A stretch of 64,000 nucleotides of DNA from Lachnospiraceae bacterium (GTDB lineage Bacteria > Bacillota > Clostridia > Lachnospirales > Lachnospiraceae). The notes under the pieces were generated by a model. The model was not told the DNA's origin. It searched no databases and saw only the letters and a list, made by a program, of their open reading frames with translations. This document shows positions 35,246 to 43,285 of the stretch, one piece after another (the stretch's first letter is position 1; each line of letters starts with the position of its first letter). The translations under genes and the position numbers were made by a program. The stretch is taken from the NCBI GenBank assembly GCA_022510725.1, contig JAFLSW010000002.1, positions 1 to 64,000 on the forward strand, written 5' to 3'.

Positions 35246-36154
35246 GTGGACAGAGTGAGAAAACAGCTGCACCTGGATGAGATTTACCACATGGGCCTGA
35301 CCGGAAAAGATGTCAATGTGTGCGTGCTGGATACAGGACTTTTTATGCACCGGGACTTTACAGGCAGAGTGGTTGAATTTATAGATTTTACGGGCAGAGG
35401 AAGAAAAGGACCATATGATGACAGCGGACATGGAACACATGTATGTGGGATCCTGGCCGGCAGTGGCTATGCGGGTGGCGGTCAGTTTATGGGTATTGCG
35501 CCGGAAGCCGGCATCATTGCCGGAAAGATTTTGGATCGGGAAGGAAAGGGCAGCATAGAAGAATTATTTTCTGCCATGGACTGGATCTTATCCAATCAAA
35601 GAAGTTATCAGATTCGTTTGGTCAATATTTCTATCGGCATTCCGGAAAAAGATGATTTTATGGAAAATCAGGAAAAACGAAAACAGCTTAGAAGATATAT
35701 CGAGCTGTTGTACGAGCGAGGAATTTTGCTGGTTACGGCGGCAGGAAATTTCGGACCGGAAAATAACAGCCTGTCCCTTTTAGGAGAAAGTACTCACACT
35801 ATTTGTGTGGGCTGCCATGACGGAGCAGCAAAATTTGGGAATATCAAAAAATGTGAAAACTACTCGGGGAGAGGCCCCAGCGTATATTCTTTAAGAAAAC
35901 CGGACTTGGTGGCGCCGGGAACACAGATCATTTCCTGTTCCAACAGGCATCCTGCGGGCTATGTAAGAAAGAGCGGTACATCTATGTCATGTCCCATTGT
36001 CAGTGGGTTGGCGGCGCTGTTATTGCAGCGTTATCCGGGTATTTCCGTAGAAGAGCTGATGCAAAAGCTGAGAAAAGGAACCACAGATCTGGGAGAGCCG
36101 TGGACGAAACAGGGCTATGGCATGATCGATGGAGCCAAAGTGTTTGGATTTTAA
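35246..36154 (+). CDS. subtilisin-like serine protease, S8 family, no signal peptide
   Basis: A 302-residue protease with the full catalytic triad: Asp29 in VLDTGLF, His62 in GHGTHVCGILAGS and Ser246 in GTSMSCPIVSG; the oxyanion Asn is in AAGNFGPENN. There is no signal peptide or propeptide, as in intracellular subtilisins, so it may act in the cytosol or leave by another route. The start is GTG 35246, with GGGAG at 35234-35238 lying in the 3' arm of the preceding terminator. Its location behind the LRR genes could mean a role in surface-protein processing, but that is inference. Confidence 0.9.
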   Translation: MDRVRKQLHLDEIYHMGLTGKDVNVCVLDTGLFMHRDFTGRVVEFIDFTGRGRKGPYDDSGHGTHVCGILAGSGYAGGGQFMGIAPEAGIIAGKILDREGKGSIEELFSAMDWILSNQRSYQIRLVNISIGIPEKDDFMENQEKRKQLRRYIELLYERGILLVTAAGNFGPENNSLSLLGESTHTICVGCHDGAAKFGNIKKCENYSGRGPSVYSLRKPDLVAPGTQIISCSNRHPAGYVRKSGTSMSCPIVSGLAALLLQRYPGISVEELMQKLRKGTTDLGEPWTKQGYGMIDGAKVFGF

Positions 36155-36169
36155 TGTTGTATATATGGA

Positions 36170-36198
36170 TTGACAAAATCGGTATAATTGTATACAAT
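36170..36198 (+). promoter_or_regulatory. sigma-A promoter of the citrate synthase operon
   Basis: TTGACA (36170-36175), 17-base spacer, TACAAT (36193-36198). The -10 box lies inside a perfect palindrome. Confidence 0.8.
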
Positions 36199-36203
36199 TA
36201 TAC
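36182..36203. promoter_or_regulatory. perfect 22-bp palindromic operator, probable GntR (FCD) site
   Basis: The half GTATAATTGTA (36182-36192) is followed by its exact complement TACAATTATAC (36193-36203). The centre TTGTATACAA is the kind of core bound by FadR/FCD-type GntR regulators, and such a regulator is encoded at 37712 in this operon. Covering the -10 box, binding should repress transcription. Confidence 0.7.
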
Positions 36204-36206
36204 AGG

Positions 36207-36234
36207 AGCCGGCAGCCAGCATAGGCTGTCGGCT
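36207..36234 (+). promoter_or_regulatory. 5' leader hairpin of the citrate synthase mRNA
   Basis: AGCCGGCAGCC (36207-36217) pairs with GGCTGTCGGCT (36224-36234) with one G-U. It begins within a few bases of the expected transcription start. The following TTGTCT is a poor T-run, so mRNA stabilisation is as likely as attenuation. Confidence 0.5.
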
Positions 36235-36257
36235 TTGTCTATAAAGGAGGCAGAATC

Positions 36258-37697
36258 ATGAATACAGAAAATATGACACGAGAAGATACCTTTGAGAATA
36301 GACCCATTACCTTAAATCAAAAGAACAATCTCTTAGAAATAGAAGAGCATATGTACATATTGGATGATGTGAAAAAGCCCAATGTATTTCGCAATATGTT
36401 TCCTTATTCCGAGGTGCCTAAGATTCCTTTTAACGACAGGATCGTGCCTCATAATGTGCCTAAGGAAATATGGATCACGGATACTACATTTCGGGATGGA
36501 CAGCAGTCCAGGGCGCCCTATTCCACAGAACAGATCGTGACTATTTATGATTATCTTCATAAATTGGGCGGACCCAAGGGTATGATCCGCGCCAGTGAGT
36601 TTTTCCTGTATTCCAAAAAGGATCGGGATGCGGTATACAAATGTATGGAACGAGGCTATGAATTTCCCGAAGTGACCAGCTGGATAAGGGCCAAAAAAGA
36701 AGATTTCCTTTTGGTCAAAGAGATCGGCATGAAAGAAACGGGAATTTTGGTAAGCTGCTCCGATTATCATATTTTCTTAAAGTTAAAAATGACCAGAAAA
36801 GAGGCACTGGAGCATTATCTTTCCATTATCCGTCAGTGTCTGGATGAAGGGATCAGTCCCAGATGCCATTTGGAGGACATTACCAGAGCGGATATTTACG
36901 GCTTTGTGGTGCCTTTCTGTCTGGAGCTGATGAAACTGATGGAGGAATACAAGATCCCCATTAAGGTCCGGGCATGTGATACCATGGGATATGGTGTAAA
37001 CTACCCGGGTGCGGTTATTCCAAGAAGCGTACAGGGCATCATCTATGCGCTGCACACTCATGCAGGCGTGCCTCATGCTCTCATCGAATGGCATGGGCAT
37101 AACGATTTTTATAAGGCAGTAGCCAATTCCACCACAGCATGGCTTTATGGCTGTGCAGGAGTCAATACCTCTTTGTTTGGCATTGGTGAGCGTACCGGTA
37201 ATACGCCCCTGGAGGCTATGGTATTTGAATATGCACAGATCAAGGGGCATCTAAATGGCATGGATACCACTGTTATTACGGAACTGGCGGAATATTACGA
37301 AAAAGAGATCGGATATGAGATTCCGCCCCGTACACCTTTTGTCGGCAAGAATTTTAATGTGACCAGAGCGGGAATTCATGCAGACGGACTCTTGAAAAAT
37401 GAAGAGATTTATAATATCTTTGATACAGAGAAATTTTTGAACAGACCGGTGTTATGTGCTGTGTCCAATACATCCGGGCTGGCGGGTATTGCCCATTGGA
37501 TCAATACTTATTTCAGACTGAAGGATGACAAACAATTTGACAAAAATGATGATCTGATCCGAGAATTGAAAAACTGGGTAGATGTCCAGTACGAGGATGG
37601 CAGAGTAACGGTCATTACCGATGAAGAGCTTCTTTCACAGATTGAAATAACCTGCAAAAAACTTTCCATCGCGTATCCGGGAGAGAAATCAGAGTAA
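36258..37697 (+). CDS. probable Re-citrate synthase (homocitrate/isopropylmalate synthase-like)
   Basis: A 479-residue member of the HMGL-like/DRE-TIM superfamily. The metal and catalytic motif is DTTFRDGQQSR (near 72-82); EWHGHNDF supplies the later histidines and FGIGERTGNTPLEA the family's GERxGN segment. It lacks the C-terminal regulatory domain of LeuA. Clostridia that lack ordinary Si-citrate synthase use such proteins to make citrate from oxaloacetate and acetyl-CoA. The isocitrate dehydrogenase two genes later and the absence of leuCD make that the best reading; homocitrate synthase is the alternative. ATG 36258 follows AAAGGAGG. Confidence 0.8.
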   Translation: MNTENMTREDTFENRPITLNQKNNLLEIEEHMYILDDVKKPNVFRNMFPYSEVPKIPFNDRIVPHNVPKEIWITDTTFRDGQQSRAPYSTEQIVTIYDYLHKLGGPKGMIRASEFFLYSKKDRDAVYKCMERGYEFPEVTSWIRAKKEDFLLVKEIGMKETGILVSCSDYHIFLKLKMTRKEALEHYLSIIRQCLDEGISPRCHLEDITRADIYGFVVPFCLELMKLMEEYKIPIKVRACDTMGYGVNYPGAVIPRSVQGIIYALHTHAGVPHALIEWHGHNDFYKAVANSTTAWLYGCAGVNTSLFGIGERTGNTPLEAMVFEYAQIKGHLNGMDTTVITELAEYYEKEIGYEIPPRTPFVGKNFNVTRAGIHADGLLKNEEIYNIFDTEKFLNRPVLCAVSNTSGLAGIAHWINTYFRLKDDKQFDKNDDLIRELKNWVDVQYEDGRVTVITDEELLSQIEITCKKLSIAYPGEKSE

Positions 37698-37711
37698 AAG
37701 GAAGTAAGATC

Positions 37712-38389
37712 ATGAGCGATTATAATCTGAAGGAAGAGGTTACGGATAAATATTCCCTGCGGGGTAGGGTATTTCATAAGATCCGGGAGGACATTTTAAA
37801 CGGCAAATACAAAGAAAATGACGAGCTTAGGGAAGCTGCTATCGGAGAGGAACTGGGTGTATCCAGGACGCCGGTCAGAGAGGCTTTCAGACAGCTGGAA
37901 TTGGAAGGTTTGATCCGTATTGTACCTAATAAAGGGGCTTATGTAACGGGAATCACCTCAAAGGATGTACAGGATATTTATTTGATCCGTTCCCAGTTGG
38001 AGGGCTTGTGCGCCAAATGGGCCACGGAGCGCATTACAAAGGAGCAGATGGAAGAGCTGGAGGAGACGGTCTATCTTGCGGAATTTCATGTGCAAAAAGG
38101 CCATACAGAGCAGATCGCGGCATTGGATAACCGATTCCATGAGATCATGTATGAAGCCTGTGACAGCAAGATGCTGGAGCATCTGTTAAAGGACTTCCAC
38201 CAATATGTTTACAGGATCAGAAAACAGACCCTGGCTCAGGGAGCAAGAGGAAGCGCTTCCAACTTAGAGCATAAGGAGATCATGGAAGCCATCAAGGCTC
38301 ATGATGGGGAACTGGCATCAAGGCTTGCCACCAGACATATGCTCAATGCCTTTGAAAATATCAAGGAAAAAGGTTTGCTGAACTTTTAA
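37712..38389 (+). CDS. GntR-family regulator with FCD domain
   Basis: A 225-residue regulator. The winged helix-turn-helix covers about residues 10-75 (LREAAIGEELGVSRTPVREAFRQLELEGLIRIVPNKGAYV) and is followed by an all-helical FCD effector domain with metal-binding-type residues Asp, His and His (LDNRFHEIMYEAC; later HKEIMEAIKAHD). FCD domains bind small carboxylates. It sits between citrate synthase and isocitrate dehydrogenase genes and probably controls them through the palindrome at 36182, sensing citrate or a related acid; this link is inferred. Confidence 0.9.
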   Translation: MSDYNLKEEVTDKYSLRGRVFHKIREDILNGKYKENDELREAAIGEELGVSRTPVREAFRQLELEGLIRIVPNKGAYVTGITSKDVQDIYLIRSQLEGLCAKWATERITKEQMEELEETVYLAEFHVQKGHTEQIAALDNRFHEIMYEACDSKMLEHLLKDFHQYVYRIRKQTLAQGARGSASNLEHKEIMEAIKAHDGELASRLATRHMLNAFENIKEKGLLNF

Positions 38390-38424
38390 TCACTTAGAAA
38401 GACATAAAATAGGAGGATGGAAAC

Positions 38425-39630
38425 ATGGAAAAAATTCAAATGACAACTCCCCTTGTGGAGATGGACGGAGATGAAATGACCCGTATTCTGTGGAAAATGA
38501 TCAAGGATGAATTGCTGCTTCCTTACATTGACTTAAAGACGGAGTATTACGATCTGGGTCTTGCATACAGAAATGAGACTAACGATCAGGTGACTATAGA
38601 CAGCGCCAACGCCACCATGAAATACGGGGTAGCGGTAAAGTGTGCCACCATCACGCCCAATGCAGCCCGCATGACGGAATATGACTTAAAAGAAATGTGG
38701 AAAAGTCCCAACGGAACCATCCGTGCGGCTTTGGACGGAACCGTATTCCGTGCGCCCATCGTAGTAAAGGGAATCGAGCCCTGTGTGAGAAATTGGGAAA
38801 AGCCCATTACCCTGGCTCGTCACGCTTATGGTGATGTGTACAAAAATACAGAGATCAAGGTACCGGGACCGGGAAAAGCAGAACTGGTATTTACCGACGA
38901 AAAGGGAAACGAGACCAGGGAATTGATCCATGAATTTACCGGAGAGGGTATCATCCAGGGCATCCACAATACCAGGAAATCCATTTCCAGCTTTGCCAGA
39001 GCATGCTTTAACTATGCATTGGATACCAAACAGGATCTGTGGTTTGCTACCAAAGATACCATTTCCAAAAAATATGACCACACCTTTAAGGATGTGTTCC
39101 AGGAAATCTATGATGCAGAGTATAAAGAGAAATTTGATGCAGCGGGTATCGAGTATTTCTATACCTTGATAGACGATGCGGTAGCCCGGGTTATGAAGGC
39201 AAAGGGCGGCTTCATCTGGGCATGCAAAAACTACGACGGCGATGTCATGAGCGATATGGTCAGCAGCGCTTTCGGTTCTCTTGCCATGATGACTTCCGTG
39301 CTGGTATCCCCTTCCGGCGTTTATGAGTATGAGGCTGCTCACGGAACAGTACAAAGACATTATTATAAACACTTAAAAGGTGAGGAAACTTCTACCAACT
39401 CCGTAGCAACCATCTTTGCATGGACAGGAGCTTTGAGAAAAAGAGGAGAGTTGGATGACATTCCTGCTTTGATGGAGTTTGCGGATAAGCTTGAAAAAGC
39501 TACCATTTCCACCATTGAGTCCGGCAGGATGACAAAGGATCTTGCATTGATCACCTCTTTAAAGGATGTGACTGTGTTAAACAGTGAGAATTTCATCAAA
39601 GAGATCAGGAAAACTTTAGAGGAAATGTAA
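38425..39630 (+). CDS. icd: NADP-dependent isocitrate dehydrogenase, eukaryotic-like type
   Basis: A 401-residue enzyme converting isocitrate to 2-oxoglutarate. It starts with the type II pattern [17 protein letters not shown] and has the substrate-binding [15 protein letters not shown], catalytic Tyr and Lys regions, the metal-ligand segment [10 protein letters not shown] and [10 protein letters not shown], and the NADP-site [14 protein letters not shown]. It differs in sequence class from E. coli Icd. RBS AGGAGG at 38412-38417. With the citrate synthase it supplies 2-oxoglutarate for glutamate; aconitase is not in the window. Confidence 0.96.
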   Translation: MEKIQMTTPLVEMDGDEMTRILWKMIKDELLLPYIDLKTEYYDLGLAYRNETNDQVTIDSANATMKYGVAVKCATITPNAARMTEYDLKEMWKSPNGTIRAALDGTVFRAPIVVKGIEPCVRNWEKPITLARHAYGDVYKNTEIKVPGPGKAELVFTDEKGNETRELIHEFTGEGIIQGIHNTRKSISSFARACFNYALDTKQDLWFATKDTISKKYDHTFKDVFQEIYDAEYKEKFDAAGIEYFYTLIDDAVARVMKAKGGFIWACKNYDGDVMSDMVSSAFGSLAMMTSVLVSPSGVYEYEAAHGTVQRHYYKHLKGEETSTNSVATIFAWTGALRKRGELDDIPALMEFADKLEKATISTIESGRMTKDLALITSLKDVTVLNSENFIKEIRKTLEEM

Positions 39631-39631
39631 A

Positions 39632-39664
39632 AAAGGCGGGAGGCTGTTGCTTCCCGCTTTTCTA
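39632..39664. terminator. bidirectional terminator between icd and the ABC-F gene
   Basis: A 13-bp stem (39632-39644 with 39649-39661, two G-U pairs) closing on TGTT, flanked by A-run on the left and TTTTCTAAAG on the right, so it can stop transcripts from both sides. Confidence 0.8.
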
Positions 39665-39675
39665 AAGTTTTTCAA

Positions 39676-41646
39676 TTATTCCATTTCCTCCAACTGCCCG
39701 GATAAATCTTCCCATTCTTCATATAACGATTCCAGTCTGGCTCGTTTTTCTTCGGCCTCCTTGGAGTATGTAGACAGCTTTCCGATATCGGTGGCGATTT
39801 CCGGTTTTGCCATGGTAGCATCTAATTCCGAAAGAGCAGTTTCCAATTTTTCGATTTCTTCTTCGGCTTTCTTTAAACCGTTTTCCAGTTTTCTTCTCTT
39901 TGCCTGGGCCTCTTTCTGAGCCTGCCAGTTTTGTTTGTTCTCACTGACAGTTTCCGGTTCTGCCGGTTGGGGAGCGGAGGGAGCAGGAGAGGAAACCGCC
40001 TGAAGGCCTCCTATAGGCTGCATTCTGGCATTTTCCCCATCATGTTTTTCCAGATAGTAGTCATAATTTCCCAGATAAGAAAGCAGGGTTTCATTTTCCA
40101 GATCCAGGATGCGATGAGCGGTGCGGTTGATAAAATATCTGTCGTGAGAGACATAGAGCACCGTACCCTCGTATCTGTTTAAAGCCTGTTCCAAAATTTC
40201 TCTGGATGCAATATCCAAATGGTTGGTAGGCTCGTCCAATATCAGAAAGTTAGCGGTGGATAACATAAGCTTTGCCAGGCTTACCCGGCCCCGTTCGCCG
40301 CCGCTTAAGTTTTCTATTTTCTTAAATACATCATCTCCTGTAAACAGGAAAGCAGCCAAAGTGTTCCTGATCTGGGTTCCTGTCAGATCGGGATAATCAT
40401 CGGATATTTCATCAAAAACAGTCTTTTCCATATGCAGTACATGATGCTCCTGGTCATAATAGCCGATCTCCACATTGGTGCCTAAGCGGATCATGCCGTG
40501 CTCCGGGTTGACCAGACCGTTGATGATCTTTAAGATGGTAGTCTTACCGGTGCCGTTTTTTCCGATCAGGGCAACATGTTCCCCTCTTTTGATATCTATG
40601 GACAGATCGGTAAACAGTCTATGGGAATCATAGCATTTCTCCAATTCCGATACCAAAAGTACATCATTGCCGCTTATCCTGGAAGGGGTAAGGGTAAAAT
40701 GCATTTGGGGCGCATCCCCGGCAGGCTTTTCCAAAACCTCTACCTTAGCAAGTGCCTTTTCACGACTTTCCGCACGCTTGATAGATTTTTCCCTGTTAAA
40801 GGATTTTAACTTGGCAATGACTTCTTCCTGATGCTTGATTTCTCTTTGCTGATTTAAATAAGCGTGCATTGCGCTTTCCATCAGCTGTTGCTTCTTTGCA
40901 GCATAATCCGAATAAGAACCGGAAAAGACAGTGGCTTTCCGATTGTCTATTTCAATGATCTTGGTAACGATCTTGTCCAAAAAATAGCGGTCATGGGAGA
41001 TCAATACCACTGCGCCTTTGTAATTGATAAGAAAGTTTTCCAGGAAACGGATGGAGTCCATATCCAAATGGTTGGTAGGCTCGTCCAAGAACAGGATATC
41101 CGGTGCGGTTAAAAGGATCTTGCCCAATGCAAGACGGGTCTTTTGGCCGCCGGAAAGAGCAGAGACCGATTTTTCGTGATCTTCTTCCAAAAAGCCCAGT
41201 CCGTTTAAAACACCAAGAACCTCACTTTGATATGCATAGCCGTTTGCCAGATCAAAGGAATGAGAGAGTGTTTCATAACGATCCATCAATGTTTTTAATT
41301 CGGTCTCATCCTGCATGGTATGCATTTTTGCTTCCATTTCCCGCAGGGTTTCTTCCATTTGGATCACATCGGCTTTTGCAGTCAGCAGTTCTTCGTAGAC
41401 GGAACGGTTTCCATCCATATCCTCCTGATGCTGGGACAGATATCCGAAGGTCTTGTCCTTTGAGATCGTGGACTGCCCTTCGTCAGCGTCTTCCAAACCT
41501 AACAACATGCGCATCAAAGTGGTCTTTCCACAACCGTTTGCACCGATAATGGCAGCTTTTTCACGGTCTTCTATATGAAAGGAGCAGCCGGAAAACAGCA
41601 GCTCCTCGCCAAATGCCTTGGTAAGATTGTGGCAAGATAGTATCAT
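39676..41646 (-). CDS. ABC-F family ATPase (ribosome-associated)
   Basis: A 656-residue protein with two ABC modules and no membrane domain. Module 1 has GANGCGKTT, LSGGQKTRLALGKILL and LFLDEPTNHLDMDS; module 2 has GKNGTGKTT, LSGGERGRVSLAKLML and LILDEPTNHLDIAS. Between them is the charged linker MHAYLNQQREIKHQEEVIAKLK. The C-terminus is a long coiled coil after a Pro/Ala-rich hinge. ABC-F proteins act on stalled or antibiotic-bound ribosomes. The start is ATG 41646 (complement), with GAGGTAAC upstream. Close to the Uup/YdiF types; whether it confers antibiotic resistance is not visible. Confidence 0.92.
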   Translation of the reverse strand: MILSCHNLTKAFGEELLFSGCSFHIEDREKAAIIGANGCGKTTLMRMLLGLEDADEGQSTISKDKTFGYLSQHQEDMDGNRSVYEELLTAKADVIQMEETLREMEAKMHTMQDETELKTLMDRYETLSHSFDLANGYAYQSEVLGVLNGLGFLEEDHEKSVSALSGGQKTRLALGKILLTAPDILFLDEPTNHLDMDSIRFLENFLINYKGAVVLISHDRYFLDKIVTKIIEIDNRKATVFSGSYSDYAAKKQQLMESAMHAYLNQQREIKHQEEVIAKLKSFNREKSIKRAESREKALAKVEVLEKPAGDAPQMHFTLTPSRISGNDVLLVSELEKCYDSHRLFTDLSIDIKRGEHVALIGKNGTGKTTILKIINGLVNPEHGMIRLGTNVEIGYYDQEHHVLHMEKTVFDEISDDYPDLTGTQIRNTLAAFLFTGDDVFKKIENLSGGERGRVSLAKLMLSTANFLILDEPTNHLDIASREILEQALNRYEGTVLYVSHDRYFINRTAHRILDLENETLLSYLGNYDYYLEKHDGENARMQPIGGLQAVSSPAPSAPQPAEPETVSENKQNWQAQKEAQAKRRKLENGLKKAEEEIEKLETALSELDATMAKPEIATDIGKLSTYSKEAEEKRARLESLYEEWEDLSGQLEEME

Positions 41647-41729
41647 AGTTGTTACCTCATTTCCTTTACCGATTATACTAGATGCCAATGGAAATTACCA
41701 GTAAAAAGGAAAAATCTCAATACAATTTA

Positions 41730-41759
41730 TTGCATGTCTTGCTATGGAAATTCTATAAT
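41730..41759 (+). promoter_or_regulatory. promoter of the lipoprotein cluster
   Basis: TTGCAT (41730-41735), 18-base spacer, TATAAT (41754-41759), about 40 bases before the first lipoprotein start. Confidence 0.65.
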
Positions 41760-41799
41760 GATATGATAGAAATGAATAAGTATAGAAAGAGGATTTTCT

Positions 41800-42510
41800 A
41801 TGAAAAAAAGAGGGATATGGCTCCTTTTGATCATAGTTTTTATTATAAATCTGACTGCCTGCAAAGCAGATGAGCCGGAAGCAAGAGCTGCAAATGCATT
41901 TGTGGAAAAGGAAATGGTAAGAGGGCCGGAAATAGAAAAAATCGATATCAATTTGGAAGAGTATTTAACAAAGTCAGACATAGATGCCATGGAGGATTGG
42001 CAAAAAGCCTATCGGGAGATCCTATTATCCTATGAATCGGGAAGTCACCTGGATTTTATCCCCCATTTTAATCTGATCTATGTTGATGGGGATGATATTC
42101 CGGAGTTGGCTATCATTGATGCCAACAGGCATTTGAATTCGGTTTTGATATATACCTATAATGGGGAAGAAGCCGTCGCCATAGATGAATACGGATATGG
42201 GCAATACGGCATCGCCTTTTATGTTCCCAAAGAAAATCTTATTTTGAATTCCAGAGACAACTTTGGAGATGTCTATGACAGCTATCATAAAATAGAAAAT
42301 AGCACTGATTTAACACTGGTATCCTTTGCTTACTATGAAGATCCCAGCCTGAATGAGCAATTTTTCATAGATCAGGAAGCGGTAACCTATGAAAAGTATC
42401 AGGCTGAAATGAATTCTTACATAGAGAACAAAGAAATTTTCACTGTCAGCTATGAGAATTCTTATGAGATCACGGAAGACAACATTGCTACAATTTTCAA
42501 AGGAGAATGA
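41800..42510 (+). CDS. lipoprotein 1 of three paralogues
   Basis: A 236-residue secreted lipoprotein: signal MKKRGIWLLLIIVFIINLTAC with lipobox LTAC and lipid-modified Cys21. The mature part holds the shared domain WQKAYREILLSYES ... HFNLIYVDGDDIPELAIID ... SYHKIE, ending in a MNSYIENKEIFTVSYENSYEIT segment. The DGDDIPEL stretch resembles calcium-binding D-x-D-G-x-PEL motifs in Clostridial exported proteins. Function unknown. Its stop is four bases before the next paralogue, so the three are one operon. Confidence 0.8.
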   Translation: MKKRGIWLLLIIVFIINLTACKADEPEARAANAFVEKEMVRGPEIEKIDINLEEYLTKSDIDAMEDWQKAYREILLSYESGSHLDFIPHFNLIYVDGDDIPELAIIDANRHLNSVLIYTYNGEEAVAIDEYGYGQYGIAFYVPKENLILNSRDNFGDVYDSYHKIENSTDLTLVSFAYYEDPSLNEQFFIDQEAVTYEKYQAEMNSYIENKEIFTVSYENSYEITEDNIATIFKGE

Positions 42511-42513
42511 GTT

Positions 42514-43281
42514 ATGAAGAAAAAAGTATTATGCACCCTACTCACCTTATTTGTATCTATAGGCTTAACAGCCTGTGGTACCAAGGAGGCAGAAGAACAA
42601 AATATAGAGCCGATTCTGGCGGAAGAAAACACAGAGCCAATTGTGGAAGAAGAAAATATAGTACCGACTGCAGAAGAAATGGTTAGTGAAACAGAAAATA
42701 CAGAGGCGGAGATAAAAGAAGATATTTCCTATGAAAGCTGGCAGGAAGCTTATGAAGACTTTCTTTTATCTTACCAACCGGAGCATGCCGGTCCGGCCTC
42801 AAAAGAGGAACCCCATTTTAATTTGGCATATGTGGATGAAGATGATATTCCGGAGCTGATCATTATAGATGGATTGGCTCATAGCCATGGGGGAAATGTC
42901 TATACCTGGTATGAGGGGAAGGTTGTTTACATCGGCATGTATGGTCAATATGGAGGATTTGGCTATCTGGATAAAGAAAATCTGATACACGATTCCTACG
43001 ATGGAGCAGATGTTTATCATGACGGATTTTATAAAATTGAGGGTGGAGAAGAGGTATTGTTGGCTTTTTTTACTACTCGCAGAACCTTGGCTGATCCTGA
43101 GGCATTCACAGAAGAAATGGTTACAACTTACTATGTGGATAAAGAAGAAGTAACCAAAGCGGAATATGATAAACAGCGGGATCTATATCCGGAATACGGA
43201 GAGTTTACAAGTATAACTTATCATGATTCTTATCCGATAGATGAATCGACGCTTCGATCGGTTTTCGATATGGAAAGGTAG
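42514..43281 (+). CDS. lipoprotein 2 of three paralogues
   Basis: A 255-residue lipoprotein: lipobox LTAC with Cys21, then a low-complexity acidic linker rich in EEN and TE (about residues 25-75), then the shared domain WQEAYEDFLLSYQP ... HFNLAYVDEDDIPELIIIDG ... KVVYIGMYGQYGGFGYLDKENLI ... DGFYKIEGG. ATG 42514 follows AAAGGAG in the end of the first gene. Compared with lipoprotein 1 it adds the acidic linker. No enzyme motif is visible. Confidence 0.8.
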   Translation: MKKKVLCTLLTLFVSIGLTACGTKEAEEQNIEPILAEENTEPIVEEENIVPTAEEMVSETENTEAEIKEDISYESWQEAYEDFLLSYQPEHAGPASKEEPHFNLAYVDEDDIPELIIIDGLAHSHGGNVYTWYEGKVVYIGMYGQYGGFGYLDKENLIHDSYDGADVYHDGFYKIEGGEEVLLAFFTTRRTLADPEAFTEEMVTTYYVDKEEVTKAEYDKQRDLYPEYGEFTSITYHDSYPIDESTLRSVFDMER

Positions 43282-43285
43282 GTAA

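Noticed and set aside
38686-39372. 228-codon minus-strand frame
   Set aside because: Complement of the isocitrate dehydrogenase gene.
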